A stretch of DNA of 64,000 nt from Bradyrhizobium tropiciagri (GTDB taxonomy: Bacteria > Pseudomonadota > Alphaproteobacteria > Rhizobiales > Xanthobacteraceae), in the NCBI RefSeq assembly GCF_018130505.1, contig NZ_JAFCKH010000012.1:209501-273500 (forward strand), given 5' to 3'. Of the stretch, positions 1 to 8,773 are shown piece after piece. Under the pieces are notes generated by a model. That model did not search any database. It worked only from the letters and a program-made list of their open reading frames with translations, and had not been told where the DNA came from. Within the stretch, counting starts at the first letter, position 1. Each line of letters starts with the position of its first letter. A program made the translations under genes and the position numbers.

Positions 1-463
1 CCACCAGCACAGGCAGCGCCAGCACATGCGGCCGCGCGAAAAAGTGCGTCGTTGATAGCAGCAGCGCCAGCGCCGCGATCAGGAATGCGCGCGCAGGGTC
101 GAAATACGGCGTCAGGAGATGCAGGAAGATCGCAACCGTCGCGCCAGTCGCAAGCGACGTCAGGATCACCGGTCCTGCCCAATCGCCCGGCCCGTAGGCG
201 AGGGCATAGAGCACCTGCGATAGCCACGAGCTGGAGATCCAGGCTTCGCCGTAGCGCGTGAACGAGAACACGTCGCTATAGGGCATCGCGCGGTGATCGA
301 GGATCCATTGCCCGACCCGGATCTGCCACATCGTATCGGAGTCGCGCAGCAGGATCTCGCCTGCAGCGAGATAGAACAGATAGGCGCCGACGCCGGCGCA
401 TAGCGGCACCAGTCCGCGCGCCGCGCTCCGGTTGCTCACGCTGCTGGTGATGGAAAGGGACAT
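1..463 (-). CDS. Polytopic membrane protein, GT-C glycosyltransferase-like (partial)
   Basis: The first 154 residues of a gene that runs off the left edge. The ATG at 463 opens a protein with a hydrophobic helix at about residues 18-36, then a loop with DSDTMWQIRVGQWIL and SDVFSFTRYGEAWISSSWL, then further hydrophobic helices. An acidic motif followed by W-x-I-x-x-G-x-W-I-L and a later W-I-x-x-x-W-L in the first periplasmic loop is a pattern I associate with uncharacterised GT-C-fold, lipid-linked sugar transferases. The assignment rests on that loop alone because the C-terminus is missing. The gene is divergent from the TetR gene on the right. Confidence 0.6.
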   Translation of the reverse strand, partial: MSLSITSSVSNRSAARGLVPLCAGVGAYLFYLAAGEILLRDSDTMWQIRVGQWILDHRAMPYSDVFSFTRYGEAWISSSWLSQVLYALAYGPGDWAGPVILTSLATGATVAIFLHLLTPYFDPARAFLIAALALLLSTTHFFARPHVLALPVLV

Positions 464-659
464 GGGCCTTCTTGGTTGGACGCGAGACATCGAGGCAACG
501 CCGGTCGCGACGTTGCCGCCAATGGACCATGGCTCCCGATAAATTCGGGTAAATGCATTCGCGAGATCGCGAGCCTTCTGGAACAGGTGGTTCGAGCTGC
601 GCCGATCAACGTTAGCGGGCGGTTTACCATCGATGACCCGGTGCTTTCTGAGGGGCCGT

Positions 660-680
660 GAGGGCGCGATCATCGCCCTC
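660..680. repeat. Short inverted repeat upstream of the TetR gene
   Basis: Arms GAGGGCG and CGCCCTC around a 7-base loop. It has no T-run, so it may be an operator or an RNA hairpin rather than a terminator. Confidence 0.35.
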
Positions 681-688
681 CACTGGCG

Positions 689-705
689 TTGCAAATTCAT
701 TGCAA
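689..705. promoter_or_regulatory. Candidate TetR operator
   Basis: Two TTGCAA hexamers separated by 5 bases form a 17-bp near-palindrome, the usual size and symmetry of TetR-family operators. It lies 138 bp upstream of the TetR start and in the gap shared with the divergent membrane protein. This is inference from symmetry and position. Confidence 0.35.
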
Positions 706-842
706 TTCCTCCTTGTCATCCGGTCTGAATAGTTGTTCACTTCTTCAGGCGATTGCGGGATCAATCGCTCAAAACATTGAAGACGCGTGCGTTCTCTGCC
801 GGTGGGCGCCGGCCGGGCGCACCGCGGGGGGATGGCAACGCC

Positions 843-1517
843 ATGGTGTATCGGCGCACTCATCAGGTCGTGAAACGGCTGGCTGCCCGGCGCAGCGCAA
901 TCCTGACGGCGGCAAGGGACGCCGCGGCTGACGGCGGCATGGCGGCCGTCCAGATCGCGCCGGTGGCGGTGCGGGCGAATGTCGCGGCCGGAACGGTCTA
1001 TCGCTACTTCCCGTCGAAGGCCGAGCTGATCTCGGAGCTGATCACGGAAGTCTCGCGCGACGAGCTTGCCGCGATCCGGCGCGCCGCGGATGCCGCGCCC
1101 GGTCCGTCGTCGGCGCTCGCCGCCGCGGTGACCACCATCGCCGCCCATGTGCTGTCGCAGCGCAAGCTCGCCTGGGGCATCCTCGCCGAGCCGGTCGATG
1201 TCGACGTCACGGCTTCCCGCCTCGCCAGCCGCCGCGATATCGCCGGCGAGCTTGCGACGCGTATCGATGCCGCGGTGCGCGCCGGCCATCTGCCGGCGCA
1301 GGACACCGCGCTGGCGGCCACCGCACTGCTCGGCGCGCTGCACGAGGCGCTGGTCGGCCCGCTGGCGCCGGCCAATCTCGACGATCCCGTGAAGCAGCGC
1401 GAGGCGGTGCAGACCGTGACGTTGCTGGCCTTGCGCGCGGTCGGCGTGATGGATGCGCGGGCGCGCGGTCTCGTCGTGCAGGCGACCACGCCGGCGAAGG
1501 CGTTGGTGAGCGTCTGA
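843..1517 (+). CDS. TetR/AcrR family transcriptional regulator
   Basis: A 224-residue protein with an N-terminal helix-turn-helix typical of TetR: residues about 18-60 include RSAILTAARDAAADGGMAAV and VAAGTVYRYFPSKAELI, the signature recognition-helix stretch. The C-terminal two thirds is all-helical and would bind an unknown ligand. I chose ATG 843, preceded by a G-rich stretch, over the in-frame ATG 753 because the HTH family normally starts 10-20 residues before the first helix. The divergent partner is the partial membrane protein; OsmC follows 85 bases downstream and probably has its own promoter. The regulated target is not visible. Confidence 0.85.
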   Translation: MVYRRTHQVVKRLAARRSAILTAARDAAADGGMAAVQIAPVAVRANVAAGTVYRYFPSKAELISELITEVSRDELAAIRRAADAAPGPSSALAAAVTTIAAHVLSQRKLAWGILAEPVDVDVTASRLASRRDIAGELATRIDAAVRAGHLPAQDTALAATALLGALHEALVGPLAPANLDDPVKQREAVQTVTLLALRAVGVMDARARGLVVQATTPAKALVSV

Positions 1518-1602
1518 GTTTCACCACTCACGCCGCGAACATTTTCCGTCGCATTGGCGTTGTAGGTTCGGCCCTGTCAGGCCCAACCTCACGGAGCAAC
1601 GC

Positions 1603-2031
1603 ATGACCACGACCCACGGCTCGGCCAAATGGCAGGGCGGCATCAAGGACGGCAAGGGCGCGATCTCGACCAAGAGCGGCGCGCTCAGCGATTACCCCTA
1701 CGGCTTCGCCAGCCGCTTCGAGGGCAAGCCGGGCTCGAACCCGGAAGAGCTGATCGGTGCGGCTCACGCCGCCTGCTTCACCATGGCGCTGTCGCTGATT
1801 CTGGGCGAGGCCAAGCTGACGGCCGAGCACATGGAGACCAAGGCCGACGTGACGCTGGAGAAGGTCGGCGACGGCTTCGCGATCACCTCGGTGCACCTGG
1901 CGCTGACCGCGAAGATCCCGGGCGCCGACGATGCCACGTTCCAGGAACTGGCCGGCAAGGCGAAGGCGGGATGTCCGGTGTCCAAACTGCTCAACACCAA
2001 GATCACGCTCGACGCGTCGTTGCAGGCCTAG
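1603..2031 (+). CDS. OsmC family organic hydroperoxide-reducing protein
   Basis: A 142-residue cytosolic protein with the two redox cysteines of the OsmC/Ohr fold: Cys58 in AAHAACFTMALS and Cys124 in KAGCPVSKLL. Other OsmC features are the N-terminal GSAKWQGG strand and the PEELIGAAHA helix start. The family reduces organic hydroperoxides with these cysteines; the sequence is closer to the OsmC branch than to Ohr. A GGAG ribosome binding site lies 7 bases before ATG 1603. Its TAG stop is fused to a dispersed palindromic repeat (2031-2079). It probably serves in peroxide or osmotic stress defence. Confidence 0.92.
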   Translation: MTTTHGSAKWQGGIKDGKGAISTKSGALSDYPYGFASRFEGKPGSNPEELIGAAHAACFTMALSLILGEAKLTAEHMETKADVTLEKVGDGFAITSVHLALTAKIPGADDATFQELAGKAKAGCPVSKLLNTKITLDASLQA

Positions 2032-2079
2032 AGCATGATCCGGAAAAGTGCGAAGCGGTTTTCCGAGAAGATGATGCTC
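2031..2079. repeat. Dispersed palindromic repeat, copy 1, overlapping the osmC stop
   Basis: A 49-bp imperfect palindrome bounded by GAGCAT and ATGCTC, with an inner CCGGAAAA facing GTTTTCCG. A second copy is at 20680-20727. In both, the first G of the repeat is the last base of the upstream TAG stop. Repeats of this form are common in Bradyrhizobium-group genomes. It may act as an RNA 3' end or stabiliser. Confidence 0.75.
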
Positions 2080-2138
2080 AACTAATATCCCAATCGTCAC
2101 GGTCGCGTTCCGGGGCACGGCCCGGAACGCGGGGATCG

Positions 2139-3578
2139 TCACATGATCTGGGCGTCGCCATTCGGTCCGACCGAGGCGATCCGCAGCATGTTGGTGGTGC
2201 CGGGCGCGCGCAGCGGCACGCCGGCGACGATGATGACGCGCTGGCCGGCCTTGGCGAAGCCGTCGCGGAACGCGATCGAACCGGCGCGGCTGACCATGTC
2301 GTCGAGATCGTGGGCGTCCTCGGCGACCACGCAATGCACGCCCCACACCACCGACAGCTTGCGCCCGGTGGCGAGATTCGGCGTGATCGCGACCACCGGC
2401 ACCTTGGGCCGCTCGCGCGCCACGCGGATCGCGGTCGAGCCGGACGAGGTCCAGCAGATGATCGCCGAGAGGTCGAGTGTTTCGGCGATCTGCCGTGCGG
2501 CGTCGGCGATTGCATCGCCAACCGTCGCCTCGGGATCGACGCGCGAGGCTTTGATCACGCCGCGATAGGTCGGGTCGCGCTCCACTTCCTCGCCGATCCG
2601 GTTCATGGTCGAGACCGCTTCCACCGGGAATTTGCCCGCGGCTGATTCCGCCGACAGCATGATGGCATCGGCCCCTTCATAGACCGCGGTGGCGACGTCG
2701 GAGACCTCGGCGCGGGTCGGCACCGGCGCCTGGATCATCGATTCCAGCATCTGGGTCGCGACCACCACCGGCTTTCCGGCGCGGCGCGCCATCCGGGTCA
2801 TCTGCTTCTGCAGGCTCGGCACCCGCTCCAGCGGCAGTTCGACGCCGAGATCGCCGCGCGCCACCATCAGCGCGTCGGAGGCCTCGATGATGTCGGCGAG
2901 GCGGTCGATCGCCTGCGGCTTCTCGATCTTGGCCATCACCGCGGCGCGGCCGCGGATCATCTTCTTGGCCTCGACGACGTCCTCGGCGCGCTGCACGAAG
3001 GACAGCGCGACCCAGTCGATCCCCTCGGGCAGCGCGGCTTCCAGATCGGCACGGTCCTTCGGCGTCATCGCCGAGACCGGCAGGTCGGTGTCGGGCAGGC
3101 TGACGCCCTTGCGGTCGGACATCTTGCCGCCGATCACGACGCGCGTCACCGCGCGCTCGGGCGAGGTCTCCTCGGCGATCAGCCGCACCTTGCCGTCGTC
3201 GAGCAGCAGCGCATGGCCCGGCCGCAGCGCGGCGAGGATCTCCGGATGCGGAAGCTGCACGCGGCTGTTGTTGCCCGGCGTCTTGTCGCAATCCAGGGTG
3301 AAGGACTGGCCGTTGTTGAGCTGGGTTGAGCCGCCCTCGAAGGCGCCGAGCCGCAGCTTCGGTCCCTGCAGATCGACCAGGATGCCGATCGGCCGGCCGT
3401 AGCTCGATTCGACGTTGCGGATGGTCTTCACCAGCTCCCGCATCTTGTCATGCGGGGTGTGGCTCATGTTGATGCGGAAGACGTCGGCGCCGGCCTCGAA
3501 CAGCTTGCGGATCATCGCGCTGTCCGAGGAGGCCGGGCCGAGGGTGGCGAGGATCTTGATTCGGCGCAGGCGTCTCAT
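2139..3578 (-). CDS. pyk: Pyruvate kinase
   Basis: 479 residues, full length for bacterial pyruvate kinase, which converts phosphoenolpyruvate and ADP to pyruvate and ATP. Visible motifs: RRIKILATLGPAS at the N-terminus, FRINMSH for substrate and metal binding, the active-site KIEKPQAI lysine, MVARGDLGVELP, and VATQMLESM with TRAEVSD. The C-terminal regulatory domain ends in TTNMLRIASVG. The ATG at 3578 overlaps the stop of the upstream DUF1036 gene by four bases (ATGA), which fixes the start and implies translational coupling. An upstream in-frame extension to 3752 would lie inside the DUF1036 gene and was rejected. Confidence 0.97.
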   Translation of the reverse strand: MRRLRRIKILATLGPASSDSAMIRKLFEAGADVFRINMSHTPHDKMRELVKTIRNVESSYGRPIGILVDLQGPKLRLGAFEGGSTQLNNGQSFTLDCDKTPGNNSRVQLPHPEILAALRPGHALLLDDGKVRLIAEETSPERAVTRVVIGGKMSDRKGVSLPDTDLPVSAMTPKDRADLEAALPEGIDWVALSFVQRAEDVVEAKKMIRGRAAVMAKIEKPQAIDRLADIIEASDALMVARGDLGVELPLERVPSLQKQMTRMARRAGKPVVVATQMLESMIQAPVPTRAEVSDVATAVYEGADAIMLSAESAAGKFPVEAVSTMNRIGEEVERDPTYRGVIKASRVDPEATVGDAIADAARQIAETLDLSAIICWTSSGSTAIRVARERPKVPVVAITPNLATGRKLSVVWGVHCVVAEDAHDLDDMVSRAGSIAFRDGFAKAGQRVIIVAGVPLRAPGTTNMLRIASVGPNGDAQIM

Positions 3579-4180
3579 TGTTTGCTTCCGGGTGCTGCGG
3601 CCGGTGGCAGACCCGGCGCGCCCGGAGGCGCTGCGCCCGGCGGATTGGGCAGGGCGGGCATCGTCGGCGGGCCTCCCGGCCCGACCCCGCCCGGCATTCC
3701 CGGCACCTTCTGCGGCTGTTGTTCGTTGGCCTCGGTCAGTTGGACGGTCCATGCGCGCTGCTCGCCGGTATCGACCTCGAAAAAGCCGGTGCGGTCATAG
3801 CCGCGCGCGAGGCAATTCTCGGTGCCCTTGATGGTGAATTCCTTGTCGCGCGAGCACATGAAGGCCTGGCCGGACCATTCGCCGCCGCGGTCATAATCGA
3901 GTGCATAGATGTAGTAATAGCGGGCCACCAGATTGCCGCGCAGCAGAGTCTCACAGCTACGCGAGGACACGTTCCACCAGCCTTCGGTGGTCCAGCCCTC
4001 GGCGTCCTTGTAGCCAAGCGCGATCCCGACCCGGCTCGACGTATTGTTGCAGAGCCGGAAATCGGCGGCCGCCGGGCTGGTCCACAGGCATGCCGCGACG
4101 AGCGCCAGCATCGGCAGGACGCCGGCCATGACAAGGCGCGTGATTCGGGGGGCTGAAGCGGGGGAATCTGTCGGATGCAT
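3575..4180 (-). CDS. DUF1036 family exported protein
   Basis: 201 residues with a hydrophobic N-terminal segment (residues about 16-40, ending SPAAADF) that reads as a Sec signal peptide. The mature part has the DUF1036 core: DFRLCNNTSSRVGIALGYKD, GWWNVSSRSC and LDYDRGGEWSGQAFMC, with several cysteines suggesting periplasmic disulfides. The last 50 residues are Pro/Gly-rich and look disordered. The function of this alphaproteobacterial family is not established. The gene is coupled to pyk by an ATGA overlap, an arrangement I believe is conserved in relatives. Confidence 0.85.
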   Translation of the reverse strand: MHPTDSPASAPRITRLVMAGVLPMLALVAACLWTSPAAADFRLCNNTSSRVGIALGYKDAEGWTTEGWWNVSSRSCETLLRGNLVARYYYIYALDYDRGGEWSGQAFMCSRDKEFTIKGTENCLARGYDRTGFFEVDTGEQRAWTVQLTEANEQQPQKVPGMPGGVGPGGPPTMPALPNPPGAAPPGAPGLPPAAAPGSKQ

Positions 4181-4383
4181 GCGGGGAAGCTATATCAAAT
4201 CATTGACGATTTCGCGTGCTCCGGCAAGCCGCTGTCGGCCGCGGACGCGCATCTGTGATGCTGCGAGCCCGCGGGCATCTGCCGCCGGGGCAGGGCCCGG
4301 TATTGCGCGGCGATATGGCAAAATCTGTGACAATTCCCACTTCAGATCAATATGGTGGCGGATCACACAGCGGGATGATTGCG

Positions 4384-4686
4384 ATGAGCCTTGACGACAA
4401 AACCAGAACAGACCTCGAGGCGGCGGTGTTCCGGCGTCTCGTCAGCCATTTGCAGAACCGGACCGACGTCCAGAACATCGACCTGATGAACCTGGCCGGC
4501 TTCTGCCGCAATTGCCTCTCCAACTGGATGAAGGAAGAGGCCGACGCCAAGGGCCTTGCGGTCAGCAAGGACGAGAGCCGCGAGGCGGTCTACGGCATGC
4601 CCTATGAGGAGTGGAAGGCCAAATATCAGGGCAGCGCCACGCCGGAACAACTGGCGGCGATGAAGAAGGCACAGAGCGGGCATTAG
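4384..4686 (+). CDS. DUF1244 family protein
   Basis: 100 residues, the family's usual size. The diagnostic block is DLMNLAGFCRNCLSNWMKEEA with two nearby cysteines, followed by YGMPYEEWKAKYQ. It is a small cytosolic protein conserved in alpha- and gammaproteobacteria; the cysteine pair suggests metal or redox chemistry, but no function is established. Possible ATGs are 4315, 4375 and 4384; I prefer 4384 because GGGA lies about 9 bases upstream and the family starts close to the SLDDKTR segment. It is followed by gapR. Confidence 0.85.
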   Translation: MSLDDKTRTDLEAAVFRRLVSHLQNRTDVQNIDLMNLAGFCRNCLSNWMKEEADAKGLAVSKDESREAVYGMPYEEWKAKYQGSATPEQLAAMKKAQSGH

Positions 4687-4849
4687 CGCCGCTGGTCATT
4701 TCCGGGTCTGTTGCTGACGCATCATCCCGGATTGACGACATCCGAATGAACCGCTCCCGCATCTCCTGTGGGCGCGCTGTGGATGAACGCGATGTTTCCT
4801 TGACGGAACGCGCCCCAAAATCGAGGGTCGCCCGCAGCAAGCGGTGCGC

Positions 4850-4869
4850 ATGACGCGTATTCGCGTCAT
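4850..4869. promoter_or_regulatory. Perfect 8+8 palindrome upstream of gapR
   Basis: Arms ATGACGCG and CGCGTCAT are separated by TATT, and the palindrome ends 27 bases before the gapR start. It could be an operator, possibly autoregulatory, or an RNA hairpin in the 5' leader. The match is exact; the role is inferred. Confidence 0.4.
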
Positions 4870-4896
4870 ACCTCAATGCCAGTTCAGGAGTACGCG

Positions 4897-5166
4897 ATGG
4901 CCACGTCCGCCGCCCTGCAGGAAGAGCCCGCAACGCGATTTGCCAAGGACCAGCTCAAGTCCATCATCGAGCGCATCGAGCGGCTGGAGGAAGAGAAGAA
5001 GACGATCTCCGACGACATCCGCGACGTCTATGCCGAGGCCAAGGGCAACGGCTTCGACGTCAAGGCGCTGCGCACCATCGTGCGCCTGCGCAAGCAGGAT
5101 GCCAATGAGCGCCAGGAGCAGGAAACCATCCTGGAAACGTACATGCAGGCGCTCGGGATGCTCTGA
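4897..5166 (+). CDS. gapR: GapR family nucleoid protein (DUF2312)
   Basis: 89 residues matching DUF2312/Gap[22 protein letters not shown] as a long coiled-coil helix, then [29 protein letters not shown]. In Caulobacter GapR is a growth-associated protein that binds overtwisted AT-rich DNA ahead of polymerases and stimulates gyrase and topoisomerase IV. ATG 4897 is preceded by AGGAG at good spacing; the ATG at 4876 lacks one. A 20-bp palindrome sits just upstream. The next gene, a nucleotide cyclase, starts 124 bases later. Confidence 0.9.
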   Translation: MATSAALQEEPATRFAKDQLKSIIERIERLEEEKKTISDDIRDVYAEAKGNGFDVKALRTIVRLRKQDANERQEQETILETYMQALGML

Positions 5167-5290
5167 GCCGGCCCGGCCGCCTTCGGTCCGGCCTCGTCGC
5201 TCCTGGCGCCGTTCAAGGCGCTGGTTTCAAGCTTGGGCTACTTCCCTTGATTTGCTAGACTGTCCGGTGAACTTACCGGGCAGATCGCAG

Positions 5291-7054
5291 ATGGATGTGC
5301 CAGGACCAGAGCGCCGGCTCGCTGCGGTGCTCGCCGCTGACATGGTCGGCTACAGCCGGCTGATGGAGGCTGACGAGACCGGTACGCTTGCGCGCCTGAA
5401 GACCCACCGGATCGAGCTGATCGATCCGGTCATCTCCAAGAACCGCGGCCGCATCATCAAGACCACCGGCGACGGCCTGCTGGTCGAGTTCCACAGCGTC
5501 GTCGACGCGGTGCTGTGCGCTGCCGAGGTGCAGCGCCGGATGGCCAAGCGCAACGCCGACGTCGCGCCGGGGCGCTGGATGCAGTTCCGCATCGGCATCA
5601 ACCTCGGCGACGTGATCGTCGACGGCAACGACATCTTCGGCGATGGCGTCAATGTCGCCTCGCGCCTCGAAGTGCTCGCCGAGCCCGGCGGCATCTGCAT
5701 CTCGGGCGCCGTTCGCGACCAGGTCGGCGACCGGCTGGAGAATCTCAGCTTCGAGGATCTCGGCGACCAGACGGTCAAGAACATCGCTCGCCCGATCCGT
5801 GTGTTCCGCATCCGCCTGACATCGGACTCAGGGGCCGTTCCCGAGCAGCCGGCGGGCAAGGCGGCGCCTGCGGGCGCCAGGAAGCCCTCGATCGCGGTGC
5901 TGCCGCTCGCCAACATGAGCGGCGATCCCGAGCAGGAGTTCTTCGCCGACGGCCTCACCGAGGACATCATCACCGAGCTGTCGCGCTTCCACGATCTGCT
6001 GGTGATCTCGCGCAACTCGACCTTCGTGTACAAGGGCAAGGCCGTGAAGGTACAGGACGTCGCGAAGGAATTCGCGGTCGACTACGTGCTGGAGGGCAGC
6101 GTGCGCAAGGCCGGCGGCCGCATCCGCGTCACGGTGCAACTGATCGACGCCGAGGCCGACCGCCACGTCTGGGCCGAACGCTATGACCGCGATCTCGCCG
6201 ACATCTTCGCGATCCAGGACGAGATGACCCGCGCCATCGTTTCGACCTTGCCGGGCCGCGTCGAGGCCGCCGCCCACGATCGCGTCAAGCGCAAGCCGAC
6301 CGACAACATGGCGGCCTACGAATGCGTGCTGGCCGCCAAGATCCTGCATCATCGCTCGGCGCGCGACGACAATGCGGAGGCGCAGCGCCTGCTGGAGCGG
6401 GCGATCACGCTCGATCCCAACTATGCTCACGCGCACGCCTGGCGGGCCTGCGTGCTCGGGCAGACCTGGGTCTACAATTGGTGCACCGACCGCGACGCGA
6501 CCTTCGAGCAGGTCGCCTCGGAGCTCGAGATCGCGCTCAAGCTCGACGACAACGACGCCGACGTGCACCGGATCCTCGCCGCGCTCAATCTCAATCGCGA
6601 CGATCATGACAAGGCCACCTACCACCAGGAGCGCGCGCTGGCGCTCAACCCGAACTACGATCTCATCGTCGTGCAGCAGGGCGAGCTGCTGACCTGGCTC
6701 GGCCGGCCGGAGGAGGGCATCGACTGGATCAAGCAGGCGATGCGGCTCAACCCGTTCCATCCCGAGCGGTTCTGGAGCCATCTCGGCCGCGCCTGCTACT
6801 GCGCCGAGAAATACGCCGATGCCGCCGACGCGTTCTCGCGCATCACGCGGCCCGACCACACCCATCACGCCTTCCTCGCGGCGACCTTGGCCCAGATGGG
6901 CAACGCGGTGGCGTCCGCCGCGCACGCTGCCGAAGTCCTGAAGCGCGAGGCGACGTTCACGGTCGCGACGCACCTCGCCACCCAGCACTACAAGCGCGAC
7001 GTCGACCGGTCCCGCTATGAGGCCGGCCTGCTCAAGGCCGGGCTGCCGGCCTGA
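5291..7054 (+). CDS. Class III adenylate/guanylate cyclase with TolB-like domain and TPRs
   Basis: 587 residues. Residues about 8-170 are a class III cyclase homology domain with its catalytic set intact: metal-binding Asp17 (AADMVGYS) and Asp61 (TTGDGLLVEF), Asp118, and the transition-state pair Asn121/Arg125 (GVNVASRLE). Residues about 200-330 hold a TolB/FlgO-like module (IAVLPLANMSGDPEQEFFADGL) that ends near ERYDRDLADIF. The rest is TPR helices. There is no membrane helix, so it is cytosolic. It probably makes cAMP; the window also encodes two cyclic-nucleotide-binding proteins. ATG 5291 was chosen because upstream in-frame sequence overlaps gapR. Confidence 0.93.
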   Translation: MDVPGPERRLAAVLAADMVGYSRLMEADETGTLARLKTHRIELIDPVISKNRGRIIKTTGDGLLVEFHSVVDAVLCAAEVQRRMAKRNADVAPGRWMQFRIGINLGDVIVDGNDIFGDGVNVASRLEVLAEPGGICISGAVRDQVGDRLENLSFEDLGDQTVKNIARPIRVFRIRLTSDSGAVPEQPAGKAAPAGARKPSIAVLPLANMSGDPEQEFFADGLTEDIITELSRFHDLLVISRNSTFVYKGKAVKVQDVAKEFAVDYVLEGSVRKAGGRIRVTVQLIDAEADRHVWAERYDRDLADIFAIQDEMTRAIVSTLPGRVEAAAHDRVKRKPTDNMAAYECVLAAKILHHRSARDDNAEAQRLLERAITLDPNYAHAHAWRACVLGQTWVYNWCTDRDATFEQVASELEIALKLDDNDADVHRILAALNLNRDDHDKATYHQERALALNPNYDLIVVQQGELLTWLGRPEEGIDWIKQAMRLNPFHPERFWSHLGRACYCAEKYADAADAFSRITRPDHTHHAFLAATLAQMGNAVASAAHAAEVLKREATFTVATHLATQHYKRDVDRSRYEAGLLKAGLPA

Positions 7055-7081
7055 AGAACGAGTTGTCGGGATAGTGAGCGG

Positions 7082-8698
7082 CTAGCGCAGCGAGGCGGTG
7101 CGCATCGCGAAGGACTGGGTCGGCAGGGTGGCCGTGGCGGTGCCGGAGAAGTGGTCGCACGACATGCCCATCATCGGATCATCCGAGAACGTCATTGCGA
7201 TGGATGCCGGCGGCTTCACGAAGTGCGCGCGCATCAGGCTCATGTCGCTGTCGCCCAGCACTGTGGTCAGCATGCCGCTGCTGGCGCTCGGCGCCAGCAT
7301 CACGACGCGCATCCAGAGGTCGTTGCCCTTGGCCGCCGAGATGCGCGCGGACGTGGTGACGACGCCCTGACCCTGCGCGCCACCCTGGGCACCCTTGACG
7401 ACGACGGTGTTGATCTCGGTGGCGACGACGGCCGCATTGCGGGTCGGGCGCGTGCTGCGCGGCACCGGCGCGGTCGCTGCGACGATATTGGCGCGGTCCA
7501 CCGGCGACGCGGCGGCGGGCGCGTAGGCGAGCGCCTTGTTGAAGCTGTCGGTCGCGGTCCCGGTGGTCTGCGGATCGGAGGCGCCGACGGCTTCGCGGGC
7601 CTTCAGCGCGGCGATCTGCGCTGCCGAAGCCTGCTTCGGGGCGGCATCGTCACCCCAGAAGCCCCGCGCGTTGATGATGTCGGCGGGCGATTGCGGCTTC
7701 GCTTCGGTCTTGTCCGCATCCTGCGCTGCAGGCTTGGCCTTCGGCATCGGAACGATCTGCGCGTCGGCTGCGGCAAGCTGGATGGCGGCAGCAAATTGCG
7801 GCTTTGCGCGCGGCATCGGAACCGGTTCGGCGGGCTTGGCCGGCGCGGCGGCGGCGACCACGGTGGTCGGCGCCGGCTTGGCGCTCGCGGGAGCCGCGGC
7901 TTCCTCGTCATCCTCGCTCGACTTGCCGCCGAACAGCTTGGCCAGCAGGTTCGGCCTTGCGACGGTCGCGGCGTCGTCGCCATTGCCGCGGCGCTCGATG
8001 TCGGCCCTGGCGAGCTCATAGCCCTTCATCGGCGTGCCGTCGGTCGGCAGATGCACGGTGCGGCCATCGGGGAACACCCGGGCCAGCTGATCGCGCGTCA
8101 TGCGCGGCCAGTGGCGGATGCTGCCGGTGTCGAGATGGACGAACGGCGAGCCGGAGGTCGGATAGAAGCCGACGCCGCCGCGCTGCAGGCGCAGGCCGGC
8201 GAAGCGGATCTGTTCCAGCTGAACGCCAGGGATGAAGAAGTCCATCGCATGCCCGAGCATGTGCTGGCTGTGGCGCGCCACGCCGGACGAGCGGCGGCGG
8301 AGCATGGCGTTGGTGGCGGGGGAGCGATAGGCGGAGATGATCTGGATCGGCTGCTTTCCGCCGACGTCGCGATAGACTTCCCAGAGGATGTCGAACAGGT
8401 GACGGTCCATCACCGTCTCATCCTGGTTACGCCAGTCGCGCAGGAAGTGATTGATCTGCTTCAGCGCGGCTTCGTCGTAGCGGCCATCGCGCTTGAAGGT
8501 GACGGTGAGGTCTTCGCCGGAATGGGTGTGATGGAAGGAGAGGGTGCGCGTCTCGTTCAGCGCGGTGGCGTCGTGAACCGTTCCGGCCTGCGCCAGCAAC
8601 AACAGCGACGCCAGGCCGACTTGATATCCGGCCTTAGGCAGAGACGACAGCTGTTTAAAGCGGCGTGCGAAGACAGCCAGCACTATTTGCCCACCCAA
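7082..8698 (-). CDS. DUF882 (YcbK-type) peptidoglycan metallopeptidase-like protein
   Basis: 538 residues. A hydrophobic signal segment at about 25-48 is followed by the DUF882/M15-like domain (about 50-235): TRTLSFHHTHSGEDL, IISAYRSPATN, RHSQHMLGHAMDFF with zinc-ligand histidines, and SPFVHLDTG. The C-terminal half is Ala/Pro-rich with repeated PMPRAKP-like motifs and reads as a low-complexity cell-wall spacer. Family members are periplasmic and related to enzymes that cut peptide crosslinks. It lies just downstream of a YcbB-type L,D-transpeptidase on the same strand, which fits a joint job in making and trimming 3-3 crosslinks. Confidence 0.88.
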   Translation of the reverse strand: MGGQIVLAVFARRFKQLSSLPKAGYQVGLASLLLLAQAGTVHDATALNETRTLSFHHTHSGEDLTVTFKRDGRYDEAALKQINHFLRDWRNQDETVMDRHLFDILWEVYRDVGGKQPIQIISAYRSPATNAMLRRRSSGVARHSQHMLGHAMDFFIPGVQLEQIRFAGLRLQRGGVGFYPTSGSPFVHLDTGSIRHWPRMTRDQLARVFPDGRTVHLPTDGTPMKGYELARADIERRGNGDDAATVARPNLLAKLFGGKSSEDDEEAAAPASAKPAPTTVVAAAAPAKPAEPVPMPRAKPQFAAAIQLAAADAQIVPMPKAKPAAQDADKTEAKPQSPADIINARGFWGDDAAPKQASAAQIAALKAREAVGASDPQTTGTATDSFNKALAYAPAAASPVDRANIVAATAPVPRSTRPTRNAAVVATEINTVVVKGAQGGAQGQGVVTTSARISAAKGNDLWMRVVMLAPSASSGMLTTVLGDSDMSLMRAHFVKPPASIAMTFSDDPMMGMSCDHFSGTATATLPTQSFAMRTASLR

Positions 8699-8773
8699 GT
8701 CGACGAGCGTTCGATCGGCATCTTCCGCAGACCCCCCGCGAAAGACGGTGAACGCTTTCTTAAAGCGGGAGGG

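Larger units (their letters stand above)
464..842. other. Intergenic region between divergent genes
   Basis: A 379-base gap between the membrane protein start and the TetR start. It holds a hairpin (7-bp arms at 660-666 and 674-680, loop of 7) and a palindromic 17-mer at 689-705, listed separately. I see no convincing ORF here. Confidence 0.6.

Noticed and set aside
4844-5290. N-terminal extension of the nucleotide cyclase to 736 residues
   Set aside because: It overlaps gapR in another frame and is Arg/Ser/Pro-rich with no domain; the cyclase domain starts right after ATG 5291.
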